Part shown: positions 38,914-48,061 of the stretch, piece after piece | Layout of the letters: every line of letters begins with the position of its first letter | Numbering within the stretch: position 1 is the stretch's first letter | Source: Desulfonatronum lacustre DSM 10312 | GTDB taxonomy: Bacteria > Desulfobacterota > Desulfovibrionia > Desulfovibrionales > Desulfonatronaceae | Assembly (NCBI RefSeq): GCF_000519265.1 | Contig: NZ_KI912608.1 | Span: forward strand, 3,089,321 to 3,153,320 | Direction of reading: 5' to 3' | Length of the DNA: 64,000 bases | Program-made: the position numbers and the translations under genes | The notes under the pieces: model-generated | Told to the model about the DNA's origin: nothing | The model's database searches: none | Seen by the model: the letters and a program-made list of their open reading frames with translations, nothing else

Positions 38914-40929
38914 TCAGGCATTTCCAACCTGTCCGGGGGTGGGGAAGGGGCACGTTGCCTTCATGCTTTCTTCCTTCTTGTTCTTTCGATGCTGCCAGAG
39001 CCCCAGGAGCACGACGATGCCGATGCCCAGGGCGTCGCTGAGCAGGTTGGGCTGGAAGCAGAGGAAGGTGGCACCGCCGAAGACGATCCATTCCAGGATA
39101 GTCGTACGGCGGATCAGGTAGAACATGGACCAGGCCGAGAAGGCCACCGTGCCCACGGCCGCTGCGAAGTAGACCGAGGCGATTTCGGTCCATCCGGAGT
39201 CGCCCACCACTGCTTCATCCCAGCCGATGAACAGGGTCATGGCCGGTTCGTAGGCAAAAAGAAAGGGCATGACGTAGAGCAGCTTGGAGAACTTAAATGC
39301 CGTCCAGCCCGTCTTCCAGGGGTCGGACCCGGCTATGGCCGCGCCGGCATAGGCGGCCACGCAGACCGGTGGGGTGATGTTGGAGTTCTGGCTGAACCAG
39401 TAGACGATCATGTGCCCAGCGATCAGGCCCACGCCCATTTCGTGCAGGGCGGGCACGGCCAGCACGGCCACGATCAGGTACGAGGCCGTGACCGGGACGC
39501 CCATGCCCAGGACCAGCGAGGCCAGGGCGATGAGCACCAGGGCCGGGAACAGATGGCCGCCGGACAGGGAGATGATGATGTCCGAGAACTTCAAACCGAT
39601 CCCGCTCAAGGCGATGGTGCCCACGATGATCCCGATCACGCCCACGGTGGCCCCAATGACCAGGGTGCTCTGCGCACCGGCGACCAAGGCCTCCCAAATC
39701 TGTTTCGGCCCCATCCGGAATTCCGGGTCGAACCAGCTGATGACAATACAGGACAGCGTGGCCCAGAACGCGGCGTTGCCCGGGGAGTAACCGTAAAGCA
39801 TCATGGCCACGATGACCACCAGAGGCAGACATTTATACCAGTGCTTCTTGAAGATGGCCGAAGCCGAGGGCATGTCGTCCAGGTTCAGCCCCTTGATGTT
39901 CAGCTTCTTGGCCTCGAAGTGGATCATGGTGAACACGGATAAAAAGTACAGGATGGCCGGAAAGATGGAGATGAGCATGATCTGCACGTAGGGCGTGTTG
40001 GTCAGCTCGGCCATGATGAAGCCGCCTGCGCCCATGATCGGCGGCATGAACATCCCGCCGATGGATGCCGCCGGTTCGATGGCCCCGGCCACATGGGGCC
40101 GGAATCCGGCCCGTTTCATCAGAGGGATGGTAAAGGCCCCGGTGGTCACGGTGTTGGCGATGGCCGATCCGGAGACCGAGCCGAAAAAGGCCGAGGCAAT
40201 GACGCAGACCTTGGCCGGCCCGCCCACGGCCCGACCGGCCAGGGCTAGGGGCCAGTCGATAAAAAAGCGTCCCACCCCGGATTTTTGCAGAAACGCTCCG
40301 AAAAAGATGAACAGGATCACGTAGGTGACCAGGACGCTGGCCATGACCCCGAACACCCCGTCCTGGGTCAGGTAGAGGTAGGGGGCCAGACGGTCGATGT
40401 CGAAGCCCCGGTGGGCGATGGCTGACGGGAAATAGGGGCCGAAGTAGCCGTAAACCAGGAACAGCAAGCCGCCCATGGTGATGGACCAGCCCAGGACGCG
40501 GCGGCAGACCTCCAGGGAGATGATGATCCCCACCACGGAAACCCAGATGTCCAACTGGGTTTCCATCCCGGTGCGATAGTTCAGGTTCTCGAACTCGAAG
40601 ATCCAGTAGCCCACCACCCCGGCGGAGACCAGGGCCAGCAGAATGTCCACCACCGTGGGCCGGGTCTGGTTGGATCGCCTCCAGAACGGAAAGGACAGAA
40701 AGATCATGATGTACGTCAGAAAAACGTACAGGCCGCGGTGATACTGGTCACCCACCGGACGCACCCCGGCGGCGTAAAAATAGAACACGACCATGCACAG
40801 CCCCATGATGGAGACCAGCCATTTCCAGAAACCGGTCAGCTTGCGGCCGGTCTTGGCGTCCTTGGATTGTATCCGTTTCAGTTCTTCCTTGCGGGCGGCG
40901 GACATTTCCTGGAGCTGAGGGTCGGTCAT
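38914..40929 (-). CDS. TRAP transporter fused permease (4TM-12TM)
   Basis: A 671-residue inner-membrane protein that joins the small (DctQ-like) and large (DctM-like) TRAP subunits in one chain, the form that works with TAXI binding proteins. The start at 40929 (MTDPQLQEM) has a GGAG site. The large-subunit signature is seen in PPIMGAGGFIMAELTNTPY and GMGVPVTASYLIVAVLAVPAL. Imports a solute with a cation gradient. The binding protein gene lies 102 bases upstream on the same strand. Substrate not predictable. Confidence 0.92.
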   Translation of the reverse strand: MTDPQLQEMSAARKEELKRIQSKDAKTGRKLTGFWKWLVSIMGLCMVVFYFYAAGVRPVGDQYHRGLYVFLTYIMIFLSFPFWRRSNQTRPTVVDILLALVSAGVVGYWIFEFENLNYRTGMETQLDIWVSVVGIIISLEVCRRVLGWSITMGGLLFLVYGYFGPYFPSAIAHRGFDIDRLAPYLYLTQDGVFGVMASVLVTYVILFIFFGAFLQKSGVGRFFIDWPLALAGRAVGGPAKVCVIASAFFGSVSGSAIANTVTTGAFTIPLMKRAGFRPHVAGAIEPAASIGGMFMPPIMGAGGFIMAELTNTPYVQIMLISIFPAILYFLSVFTMIHFEAKKLNIKGLNLDDMPSASAIFKKHWYKCLPLVVIVAMMLYGYSPGNAAFWATLSCIVISWFDPEFRMGPKQIWEALVAGAQSTLVIGATVGVIGIIVGTIALSGIGLKFSDIIISLSGGHLFPALVLIALASLVLGMGVPVTASYLIVAVLAVPALHEMGVGLIAGHMIVYWFSQNSNITPPVCVAAYAGAAIAGSDPWKTGWTAFKFSKLLYVMPFLFAYEPAMTLFIGWDEAVVGDSGWTEIASVYFAAAVGTVAFSAWSMFYLIRRTTILEWIVFGGATFLCFQPNLLSDALGIGIVVLLGLWQHRKNKKEESMKATCPFPTPGQVGNA

Positions 40930-40974
40930 TCGTGGGTCTCCGGGCTTGGGGTGGGGGGGCAAAGAGGACGCAAT

Positions 40975-41007
40975 AATCCCCGGAACGCCTCAAGGCGTCC
41001 GGGGATT
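40975..41007 (-). promoter_or_regulatory. RNA hairpin between TAXI and permease genes
   Basis: A 14-bp stem with one bulged base (40975-40989 with 40994-41007). The minus strand has no T-run after it, so it is more likely an mRNA-stabilising or processing hairpin than a full terminator. It would leave more binding-protein mRNA than permease mRNA. Confidence 0.6.
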
Positions 41008-41030
41008 GTCGCTGTAAGATTACGCGAGGG

Positions 41031-42023
41031 CTAGGGCTTGTGTTCGTCGGGGATGGTCAGGCCCTGCTCGGTCCAGAACTTGTAGGCTCCTGGATGCAAG
41101 GCAACGGAGGCACCGGTCAGGCCGCCTTGAATGGACATTTCCCGGGCCGCGGCATGGGCCGTGACCATGTGCTGCAAGCCTTCCGGAGAGTAAATAATCT
41201 TTAGGGACTCGTAGACGATGTCGTCGCTGACGCCGGCGTTGGTCATCCAGAAGGTGGAATCCTGAAAGGTCACAACGGGCTCGCCTTGGCCCCGGTAGGT
41301 GTCCGCTGGAATCTCGACTCTGGCGTAGAAGGGGAAGGCGTCGTAAAATCCGCTTGCCTCGGCGTCATGATGCAGATTCACGAGGGCGATGCTGTCCTGG
41401 GTCGCGGCCTCGATGATGGAGGCGTTGGGGTAGCCCACGAGGACCCAGAAGGCGTCGATCTTGCCGTCCCGGAACGCGGAGGCTGCCGGGGAATAGCCCA
41501 GGAACTGCGGGCTGATGTCGTCCCAGAGTCCCATGTGGCGGAAAAAGCGCTCCGCGGCCAGGGCCGCGCCGGAACCGGCGTTGCCCACGGCGACGCGTTT
41601 GCCGGCCAGATCCTTGGCCGAGGTGATCCCGGCGTCCGCGCGTACGACCAACTGGGCCGGAGCGCCGTATAGGTAGCCCATGGTTCGCACGTTGGTGTAT
41701 TGCCGGTCGTCGTTGGTCAGCTTGCCGAGGCGGCCCAGATAGGCGTCTCCGGAGTAGACGATGCCGAAGTCCACCTGACCGGCATGCAGGCGGCGCAGAT
41801 TTTCACCGGAGCCGCCGGAGCCCTCGGAGGAAATTTCCACGTTGGGCAAGGCCCTGGAGAGATAAATGGCGATGCCGTTGGCGAAATAGTTGAACGTGCC
41901 TCCGGTGGGGCCGCCGCCAAAGGCCAGAAAGGTGCTGCGCTGGGCCGAGGCGGGGGAGGTTCCGATGCACAGGGCCAACAGCGCCAGTCCCGTCAGGACG
42001 ATCTTCAGTTTCGACTTCATCAT
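41031..42023 (-). CDS. TAXI-family TRAP solute-binding protein
   Basis: A 330-residue periplasmic protein with a signal peptide (about 1-28, ending ASAQR). TAXI hallmarks: the N-terminal GGGPTGGTFNYFANGIA, the LRRLHAGQVDFGIVYSGDAY segment, and KDLAGKRVAVGNAGSG. It hands its ligand to the fused permease encoded next. GGAG before the ATG pair. TAXI ligands known in other bacteria are mostly glutamate and other organic acids, but the ligand here is unknown. Confidence 0.92.
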   Translation of the reverse strand: MMKSKLKIVLTGLALLALCIGTSPASAQRSTFLAFGGGPTGGTFNYFANGIAIYLSRALPNVEISSEGSGGSGENLRRLHAGQVDFGIVYSGDAYLGRLGKLTNDDRQYTNVRTMGYLYGAPAQLVVRADAGITSAKDLAGKRVAVGNAGSGAALAAERFFRHMGLWDDISPQFLGYSPAASAFRDGKIDAFWVLVGYPNASIIEAATQDSIALVNLHHDAEASGFYDAFPFYARVEIPADTYRGQGEPVVTFQDSTFWMTNAGVSDDIVYESLKIIYSPEGLQHMVTAHAAAREMSIQGGLTGASVALHPGAYKFWTEQGLTIPDEHKP

Positions 42024-42190
42024 GCTCTCCTTGGCTGGAAGGTTTGCTTTGGAGGGGGTCCCTCCGGATTGCCATTGAAGAGTCTTGCATGGAGAACCGA
42101 TCTTTCGTCAAGGCTCCCCCATGAATGGAGGATATCGATCGGTAAACGATCGTCGCGTCCGGTTGAAAAACCAGCAGCTCACGTGAAATT

Positions 42191-42342
42191 ATGAACAAGG
42201 AGGAAAAAAGAGGTAATGAAGGAGATAAGCGTGCCCGTGGTCCGGGAAGTGCCGCCTGGAATCGTATCGTGAGGAAGCCCGGAATTCTGAAGAAGGCTTT
42301 GACTGCGAACGCTGCCGCAAGTGGCTGAGCACGGCGGGATGA
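42191..42342 (+). pseudogene. Possible frameshifted small cysteine (zinc-ribbon-like) gene
   Basis: An ATG at 42191 opens MNKEEKRGNEGDK. A +1 shift near 42229 continues as ACPWSGKCRLESYREEA and FDCERCRKWLSTAG, stop at 42342. The pattern C-x5-C ... C-x2-C looks like a small zinc-binding protein. No single frame covers it with a start. It may be a decayed gene or chance; the rest of 42024-42419 shows nothing else. Confidence 0.3.
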
Positions 42343-42419
42343 TATTTTGGCTTACTTGAGGACTTCAGGAAAGAATGTGGTGAACGGGACGGACTGGATC
42401 AAGCCCAGAAGAAAGAAGG

Positions 42420-43325
42420 TCAGTTCAGAATATAGCGCATAGGATCCACGGGAATGCCGTTGAGGCGGACCTCGTAGTGCAGATGGGGGCCGGTGGTGCG
42501 GCCGGTGTTGCCCATATGGCCGATGAGTTCGCCTCGGCTGACTTTCTGGCCGGCCTTTACCGCGAATTGCTGCAAATGAGCATACAGGGTGACGATCCCG
42601 GAACCGTGGTCAATGGCCACCGTCAGACCGTAGGCCCCGTCGCGTTCCGCGGAGAGCACCCGTCCATCGGCCGAGGAGTAGATCGGGGTTCCTATGGGGC
42701 CGGCGATATCCAGCCCTCTGTGCAGCTCCCGGCGATCCGTGAACGGGGAGCGGCGATAACCGAACTCGGAGGTGACCCAGCCCTCGGTGGGCCAGATGGA
42801 GGGAGTGGACGCGAAAAAGCTTTGGTTGTCCCGCAATGTGGCCAGCAATTCCTCTTGGCGGAGTTCTTCGAGTTTGGCCTCGGCCTGGAGTTGCTCCAGG
42901 AAGCCGTGCATCTTTCTGACCAACAGTTCTTGTCGGTGGGCCGTCAGATACTGGTCCGAAAAGTCCATCCGTTCGACCCCGCCCAAGGGGGTCGTGGTCG
43001 GGACATGGCCGGGATCAAGGTTGGCCATCACCCGAACCTTGGCGTTGAAGTCCGCCACATGGAGTATCTGGTCCTCCAGATTTTTGATCTTTTCGGTCAG
43101 GGCCATGAATTGGCGGTGCTGGTTTTCCAGGTCGCGTTGGGCCTGTTCCAGCCTGGCTTGGGCCGAGTCGGCATGCAGGGTCGTGTTGTAGAAGTAGATG
43201 TTCAGGGCCAATGAAGACAAAAAAATACCGGCCACCAGAAGACAGACCCAGATGCGAAGCGTAAAGGTCTTGCAGGTGCCGGCTTTATCCTTGAAAACGA
43301 GGACTTGGTATTTTTTGCGAATCAT
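42420..43325 (-). CDS. Membrane-anchored M23 (LytM) peptidase
   Basis: A 301-residue envelope protein. One membrane segment (23-46) is followed by a periplasmic coiled coil (about 52-90 and 130-168) and a LytM domain (185-300). Zinc ligands are His202 and Asp206 (HRGLDIAG) and His283 in HLHYEV; the catalytic His281 is also there. All are kept, so it may cleave peptidoglycan crosslinks rather than only activate amidases as the EnvC type does. Confidence 0.92.
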   Translation of the reverse strand: MIRKKYQVLVFKDKAGTCKTFTLRIWVCLLVAGIFLSSLALNIYFYNTTLHADSAQARLEQAQRDLENQHRQFMALTEKIKNLEDQILHVADFNAKVRVMANLDPGHVPTTTPLGGVERMDFSDQYLTAHRQELLVRKMHGFLEQLQAEAKLEELRQEELLATLRDNQSFFASTPSIWPTEGWVTSEFGYRRSPFTDRRELHRGLDIAGPIGTPIYSSADGRVLSAERDGAYGLTVAIDHGSGIVTLYAHLQQFAVKAGQKVSRGELIGHMGNTGRTTGPHLHYEVRLNGIPVDPMRYILN

Positions 43326-43419
43326 TGTGCTCTCGAAATGCTTTGAGGTGCATTGGATGCTGAAGGGGTGGGGATACTGATGAACATCGCTGAGACGAGC
43401 AGGTCAGCCTCACGATTCG

Positions 43420-44187
43420 TCATTGCAGATGAGCACCTAATTGACTTCGATGCAGTACGTCAAGCTGCCAGCGCTTCAGAGCTCCATAAACGCTGCCGTG
43501 CATGGCCGAATCCTGGGACAAGATGGTCCGCAGCCAGGCCTCGGTCCTGGCCCGCTCGCTGTTGGTGGCCGAGGGGCAGGGGTTGCTCCACACGTGCAGC
43601 TTCCATTGGGCCGCGGCGCGGCGGATCATGGGCTTTTCCAGCAGGAGCAGGGGCCGAATCAAGACCAATTCGCCACCGAAATACTCCTCCTTGGGTGACA
43701 GCCCTTCCACTCGTCCGTTGCGAAACAGATTCATGAAGAATGTCTGCACCAGATCGTCGGCGTTGTGGCCCAGGGCCAGGTGGGTCAGGCCATAGTGCTT
43801 GCACAGCTCGAAAAGGCGCTTGCGTCGGTGCCAGGCGCACAAAAAGCAGGGCGAGTTTTTCCGGTTTTCAGGGCCGTGGGCCATGGGACCGTAGTCGGTG
43901 ATCTCGGCGTGCAGGGCCACGCCATGCGCTGCTGTCCACGGCGCCAGCGGAGCATGGCTGGTCGCGTCGAACCCGGGATTGAGATGAATGGCCATCACTT
44001 CGAAGGGAAACGGAACGATGCGTTGGCGCAGCAAGAGCACTTGCAGCAAAATCCAACTGTCCACCCCCCCGGATACAGCCACCCCGACCCGGGCTCCGGG
44101 CCAGATCATGCCCGTGCGCTGCATCAACAGGCCGGTGGGACCGAGGCATTTTTTCTGGGCAAAAGTCAGCTTTCCGAGGCGGCTCAT
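43420..44187 (-). CDS. TtcA-family tRNA 2-thiolation enzyme
   Basis: An ATP-pyrophosphatase of the TtcA/TtuA type, 255 residues, expected to make 2-thiocytidine at tRNA position 32 or a similar thio-base. The PP-loop is VSGGVDS (38-44). Fe-S cluster cysteines are in PCFLCAWHRRK and in WSNPCPSATNSER. The conserved LALGHNADDLVQTFFMNLF follows. A start at 44187 has an AAGGA site. Monocistronic by context. Confidence 0.85.
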   Translation of the reverse strand: MSRLGKLTFAQKKCLGPTGLLMQRTGMIWPGARVGVAVSGGVDSWILLQVLLLRQRIVPFPFEVMAIHLNPGFDATSHAPLAPWTAAHGVALHAEITDYGPMAHGPENRKNSPCFLCAWHRRKRLFELCKHYGLTHLALGHNADDLVQTFFMNLFRNGRVEGLSPKEEYFGGELVLIRPLLLLEKPMIRRAAAQWKLHVWSNPCPSATNSERARTEAWLRTILSQDSAMHGSVYGALKRWQLDVLHRSQLGAHLQ

Positions 44188-44220
44188 TCAAAGAATCCTT
44201 CGGGAAAAGGATGAAAGGAT

Positions 44221-44300
44221 GGGGTCAAGTCTGCTCTTGGCTTTTGTAGTTCGAACGGATGGTAAAAACATTACGGGTTGAATATTCCGGAGCATGAAGT
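44221..44300 (+). mobile_element. 5' fragment of a RAYT element (remnant 1)
   Basis: Begins GGGTCAAGTCTGCTCTTGGC (44222-44241), the terminal motif seen in all RAYT remnants here, then TTGAATATTCCGGAGC, matching the start of the transposase gene in the 62360 copy. The remainder is gone. The gap 44188-44400 holds nothing else. Confidence 0.7.
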
Positions 44301-44400
44301 GCCGCCGGTCGGTGCCGTATGTCACATCCCGCCAGGATAAGGCAATCCCGGTGCGTCGAGGAAATCCGGCGTGCATGGCTGCCGGCGCGGATCGCCCGGC

Positions 44401-45486
44401 TCAGTGCTGCCCGACCATGGAGGCGAGACTTTCCGACAAGCGGCGTAGTTCGTCGCTTTCCTCGAGACCGTCCAGGAAGCGTCGGGGGATGCCGGTGAGG
44501 CCTGTTTGGGCGCCGACGAGCGCGCCGGTCAGGATGGAGCGGGCCTGGTTCTGGCCTCCGCCGTTGAGCGCGTGCAGCACCGCGGACTCGAAGTCGTCGT
44601 GGAACCTGGCGGCAAGGTAGTATGCCGCCGGGAGCATGTGGTAGATGGCGCAGGGCATGCCGTAGACCAGGGAGACCTTCCAGGCCGGTTCGATGCGGAT
44701 ATCCGGGTCCACCGCCGCGGCGGCCATGTAGGAAGGGGAGAGCAAGGCATCCGGCGAGGCGAAGAGACCGGCGCGGGGCGGTTCGGGTTGGCCCGGTGCC
44801 GGGGGCTGGAGATTGTCGGTGGTCACGGCGTGAAAGGGCAGTTCTCCGGACTTGACCAGGTCCATGAGCCTGGAGGACAGGTTCGCGTCCAGGGTGTGGC
44901 CCCGGACCAGCAGGCCGAGCACGGCGCCGAAGGCCACGGTCATGGACACCACCAGTGCGTTGGCCTGGGTCAGGACGGTGTTGTCGGCCACGGCCACGGC
45001 CAACTCCCGGGGTTGGAACGCGTAGCGGACGGCGATGGCCAGGGTGCGCTCGATGGCCTCCGTGGTGTCGGCCTCGCCCCCGGTCCGGTCCCAGGACAGG
45101 CCCAGCTTCACCCGGCGTCGCCAGGCCTCGCGGATCGACTGGCTGGTGTATCCCCCCGGGCCGCTGACTGGCGCGCCGTCCAGCAGCGGAAAGAGATCCT
45201 CTTCCAGGCGGCGGCAAAAATTCTTTTTGTCGTACCCCCCGCATTCAACAAGGGAACGAAGCGTCAGCTTCAGGATGAAGCCCGCCTGGGAAAGCTGCCC
45301 CGCCTTGAGTCCCTCGTGGTATCGGCCCGGTTTGGGGTCGGTATAGTCGCTGATCCATTCTCCGTAGTCGCGCCGCAGCTCGGCAAGATCGTAGTACCAG
45401 TGCGGCCCGAGTCCCAGGGCGTCCCCGATGAAGGCCCCCATGAGGGCCCCGGCCGCGCGATCCCGAATATTCGTGTTCGTCGACAT
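44401..45486 (-). CDS. ADP-ribosylglycohydrolase-family protein
   Basis: A 361-residue cytoplasmic protein of the ADP-ribosyl-dinitrogen reductase hydrolase/ARH family, which removes ADP-ribose from arginine or related targets using magnesium. The start at 45486 (MSTNTNIRD) follows GGAGG; an ATG 15 bases upstream overlaps that site and is rejected. The N-terminal GALMGAFIGDALGLGPHWYYD (14-34) is the family signature. The distal acidic metal ligands are less clear: the TGGEADTTEA segment (about 155) and the GQNQARSILTGALVGAQTGL segment near 325 carry the expected positions. No DraT or ADP-ribosyltransferase gene is nearby. Confidence 0.85.
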   Translation of the reverse strand: MSTNTNIRDRAAGALMGAFIGDALGLGPHWYYDLAELRRDYGEWISDYTDPKPGRYHEGLKAGQLSQAGFILKLTLRSLVECGGYDKKNFCRRLEEDLFPLLDGAPVSGPGGYTSQSIREAWRRRVKLGLSWDRTGGEADTTEAIERTLAIAVRYAFQPRELAVAVADNTVLTQANALVVSMTVAFGAVLGLLVRGHTLDANLSSRLMDLVKSGELPFHAVTTDNLQPPAPGQPEPPRAGLFASPDALLSPSYMAAAAVDPDIRIEPAWKVSLVYGMPCAIYHMLPAAYYLAARFHDDFESAVLHALNGGGQNQARSILTGALVGAQTGLTGIPRRFLDGLEESDELRRLSESLASMVGQH

Positions 45487-45583
45487 GTTCCGATCCTCCA
45501 TGCTCTTGTCAGGCGATTAGCGGTTGTCGCGTTTTCCTCTTGCGACTCAAGAACAGACGTACCCCTCGTACGACCGCGGCGAT

Positions 45584-46147
45584 CTATCCATCTTGTTTGT
45601 ATGTCATTTTGACAAGACTGGACAGCAAAGCAGAATGCTCCTCCTGATAACCAGCCCCCATTAAAATCTCAAGCCATATCCCATCGGCCGCGTATCTCAG
45701 AACTTGCAGCATTTGGTCTGAATCCGTGTCGTGATGCACTCTTTGTTTTTCTTTCATCCACTCGTTATACATGGACTTTAAATGTGGCTCGGATAAGGCG
45801 TAGATGGCAAAAGATACCCACTGTTCTTTCCGCCCTGAAGCAACGTCTTGCCGGATTGAATTGATATAAGCCCTGGTAAATTGTCCATATTCTACAGGAT
45901 CTTCAGCCATCAATCTGTCAAGTTCAGTATCCAGCTGATCTACAAAATACCTTGATACGGCCTCGCCAAGTTGATTCTTGTTCTTGAAATGATGGAGGAA
46001 TCCTCCCTTGGTGACACCGGCGGCGTCGGCAACGGCCTGGATTGTGACGGCATGAGAGCCTTGTTCGGTGATGATGCGCGCGGCACATTCAATAAGCCTG
46101 TTTCGGACTTTTTCAGGTTGTTTTTTCCGTTTATGAGCTGTCGGCAT
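45584..46147 (-). CDS. TetR/AcrR-family transcriptional regulator
   Basis: A 187-residue repressor-type regulator. The start at 46147 (MPTAHKRKKQ) is chosen because the HTH sits at the expected distance. HTH residues 16-62 hold IITEQGSHAVTIQAVADAAGVTKGGFLHHFKNK-type sequence, the core being VADAAGVTKGGFLHHF. The gene is 120 bases downstream of the MATE exporter on the same strand, so it probably controls that exporter. Base composition is AT-richer than the neighbours, which suggests the pair was acquired. Confidence 0.9.
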   Translation of the reverse strand: MPTAHKRKKQPEKVRNRLIECAARIITEQGSHAVTIQAVADAAGVTKGGFLHHFKNKNQLGEAVSRYFVDQLDTELDRLMAEDPVEYGQFTRAYINSIRQDVASGRKEQWVSFAIYALSEPHLKSMYNEWMKEKQRVHHDTDSDQMLQVLRYAADGIWLEILMGAGYQEEHSALLSSLVKMTYKQDG

Positions 46148-46266
46148 AAGAGATCCCCACATTTTATTTAGCATGATCAGTTGGAATCCAAAGCAGTAAT
46201 TTGCCATGTGTGGTGAAAACTGTCTCAAACTGCTTTCCATGGTTAATCAAGTTGCCAGGCATACGT

Positions 46267-47619
46267 CTATATGTGTGAAAATAATTTTTTATGTGTCCTC
46301 TGAATCAGTATGAGCGCAACTCCCAGTGTCAGCAACTCCGCCAGCGGGATTGCCGTCCATACGCCGGTAACGCCCATGAATATCGGCAATACGGTGACGC
46401 CGATCAGCACGAATACCAAACCTCGCGCCGCGGAAACGATGATTGAACTCTTCGCTTCGCCCAGTGCGGTAAAGTAGGCGATGATCAGCACGTTGATTCC
46501 GTTGATCAGAAATACGAAAGCGAAGAGGCGCAGGCCGTCAACCGCGATCTGGAACGCCTGGCTTTCGCTGCCGTCGAAGAACAACAAGATCGCATGCTCC
46601 CCGAACACCTGCAGCACGATGAACACCATGACCCCGATGCTCATGTTGATTGCCGCGGCAAAGCGAAATAGCCGCTTGACCCGCTGGTGGTTGCCGGCGC
46701 CGAAATTGTAGCTCAGCACCGGAATCAGCCCGTCCGAAATACCAAGGAACAGCAATATACTCGTGAAGTTGATGTAGTTGATGGCAGTGAACGCGGCCAC
46801 GCCGTCGGCCCCCAGGAGGCGAACCACGGTGAGGTTGATGATCAGGATGCTGACCGCGGCCGCCATTTCCGAAACGCCCTCGGATGAGCCGTTGTAAGCG
46901 GCACGTCGCAGAAGCGCCATCTGAAAACGACCCTTCAACATCGACAACCGCTGTTTGGGATTGAACGTGATACATCCGGAAATCAGCAACCCGATGGTGA
47001 AAGCGACACCGGTGGCCATGCTCGCCCCGGTATTGCCCCAGCCCAGCCCGATCACGAAGCAAAAGGTAAGCAACACATTGATCACCACGCTGAGCGACAT
47101 GATGAGCATCGAAAACCTGGGATGCCCTAATGCCTTCAGCATGGCGTCGGAATAAAAGCATAGGGTCAGAGGCAAGATGAACGGCACCAGTCCTTTAAGG
47201 TAGGCCAGAGAGAACGGCAGCAGCCGCTCGTCGGCGCCTATCAGTTTGGTCAGGGGCTCAGCGAACAGCAGCAGCAACACCGTGCCAATCAGGCTGATCC
47301 CCGCCAAAGCCCGGAAGCCGGTGGACATCGCGTCCTGGGCTTTGTCCGGATTCCCGCGTCCGAGCTCCATGCTGACCAGAGTCTGGCTTCCGATGCCGAC
47401 GATCAGCGCCAGCACCATGATGAAGCTGTACAGCGGCATCATGATATTGATCCCCCCCAAAGCGTCCGGCCCCAGATGGTTCCCCACCACGATGCCGTCT
47501 ACCAGAGTCTGCACGCCAAAAAACACCATCGTGACGACGCTTGGCAGCGAGTACTTCAGAAAGACCCTGCCGACAGGGGCTCGTTCTAATAAATGCTTGT
47601 CATCCAAATTGCTTTTCAT
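46267..47619 (-). CDS. MATE-family multidrug exporter
   Basis: A 450-residue inner-membrane protein with about 12 membrane segments. The family pattern is seen in VFFGVQTLVDGIVVGNHLGPDAL near the N-terminus and in its second-half counterpart LLGADGVAAFTAINYINFTSI. It exports drugs or cationic compounds by sodium or proton antiport. Followed by the TetR regulator gene. Confidence 0.92.
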   Translation of the reverse strand: MKSNLDDKHLLERAPVGRVFLKYSLPSVVTMVFFGVQTLVDGIVVGNHLGPDALGGINIMMPLYSFIMVLALIVGIGSQTLVSMELGRGNPDKAQDAMSTGFRALAGISLIGTVLLLLFAEPLTKLIGADERLLPFSLAYLKGLVPFILPLTLCFYSDAMLKALGHPRFSMLIMSLSVVINVLLTFCFVIGLGWGNTGASMATGVAFTIGLLISGCITFNPKQRLSMLKGRFQMALLRRAAYNGSSEGVSEMAAAVSILIINLTVVRLLGADGVAAFTAINYINFTSILLFLGISDGLIPVLSYNFGAGNHQRVKRLFRFAAAINMSIGVMVFIVLQVFGEHAILLFFDGSESQAFQIAVDGLRLFAFVFLINGINVLIIAYFTALGEAKSSIIVSAARGLVFVLIGVTVLPIFMGVTGVWTAIPLAELLTLGVALILIQRTHKKLFSHI

Positions 47620-48061
47620 GAATATTCTGTGGATTGTTGGAAGATTACCGCTGGTTGCGTTGCTGTCCGGCGCTCAGTAGAAGTGGCAAGCGTAGAAACA
47701 TACCGACCGGACGGTTTCTTTGTCAACAGGAGGGTCGAGTTGTCTGCTTCAGCGGGGATGGTGCCGCCGGGCGCGGTCAGCCGAACCATGACGCGGAGCG
47801 GAAGGGCAACTCCGGAGCCGTTCGAACAGAGCGCGGCGGGCCGCGAAGATCCCGCGATTGCGATCCGCACCAAGCTGGAGTAGTCGCCTTTGCGGGTGTT
47901 TTTAGCAGAGCCGGGATGCCGGGCGGAGATTTTGATCGCATTCCGAAAGGTCAGGGGATTAGCCTGGGGTATCAGGATGATACACAGGTTTTCTTGAATT
48001 ACTTGTTCAAGACCCTGACCGAACTGATCGAATCTACTTTCCCCTCAAGGAAGATTTCACA
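47620..48061. other. 440-bp gap with degenerate coding-like sequence
   Basis: No gene is convincingly supported. Overlapping short frames on both strands stay open only because of GC content. One plus-strand stretch near 47930-48055 (FDRIPKGQGISLGYQDDTQV then FLNYLFKTLTELIESTF) looks protein-like but lacks a start and runs out of frame into the methyltransferase start; it may be a gene remnant. Confidence 0.4.

Noticed and set aside
44225..45244. Minus-strand Arg/Gly-rich frame opposite part of the ADP-ribosylglycohydrolase
   Set aside because: Composition is that of a GC-rich shadow frame; the glycohydrolase frame has family motifs and a ribosome site.
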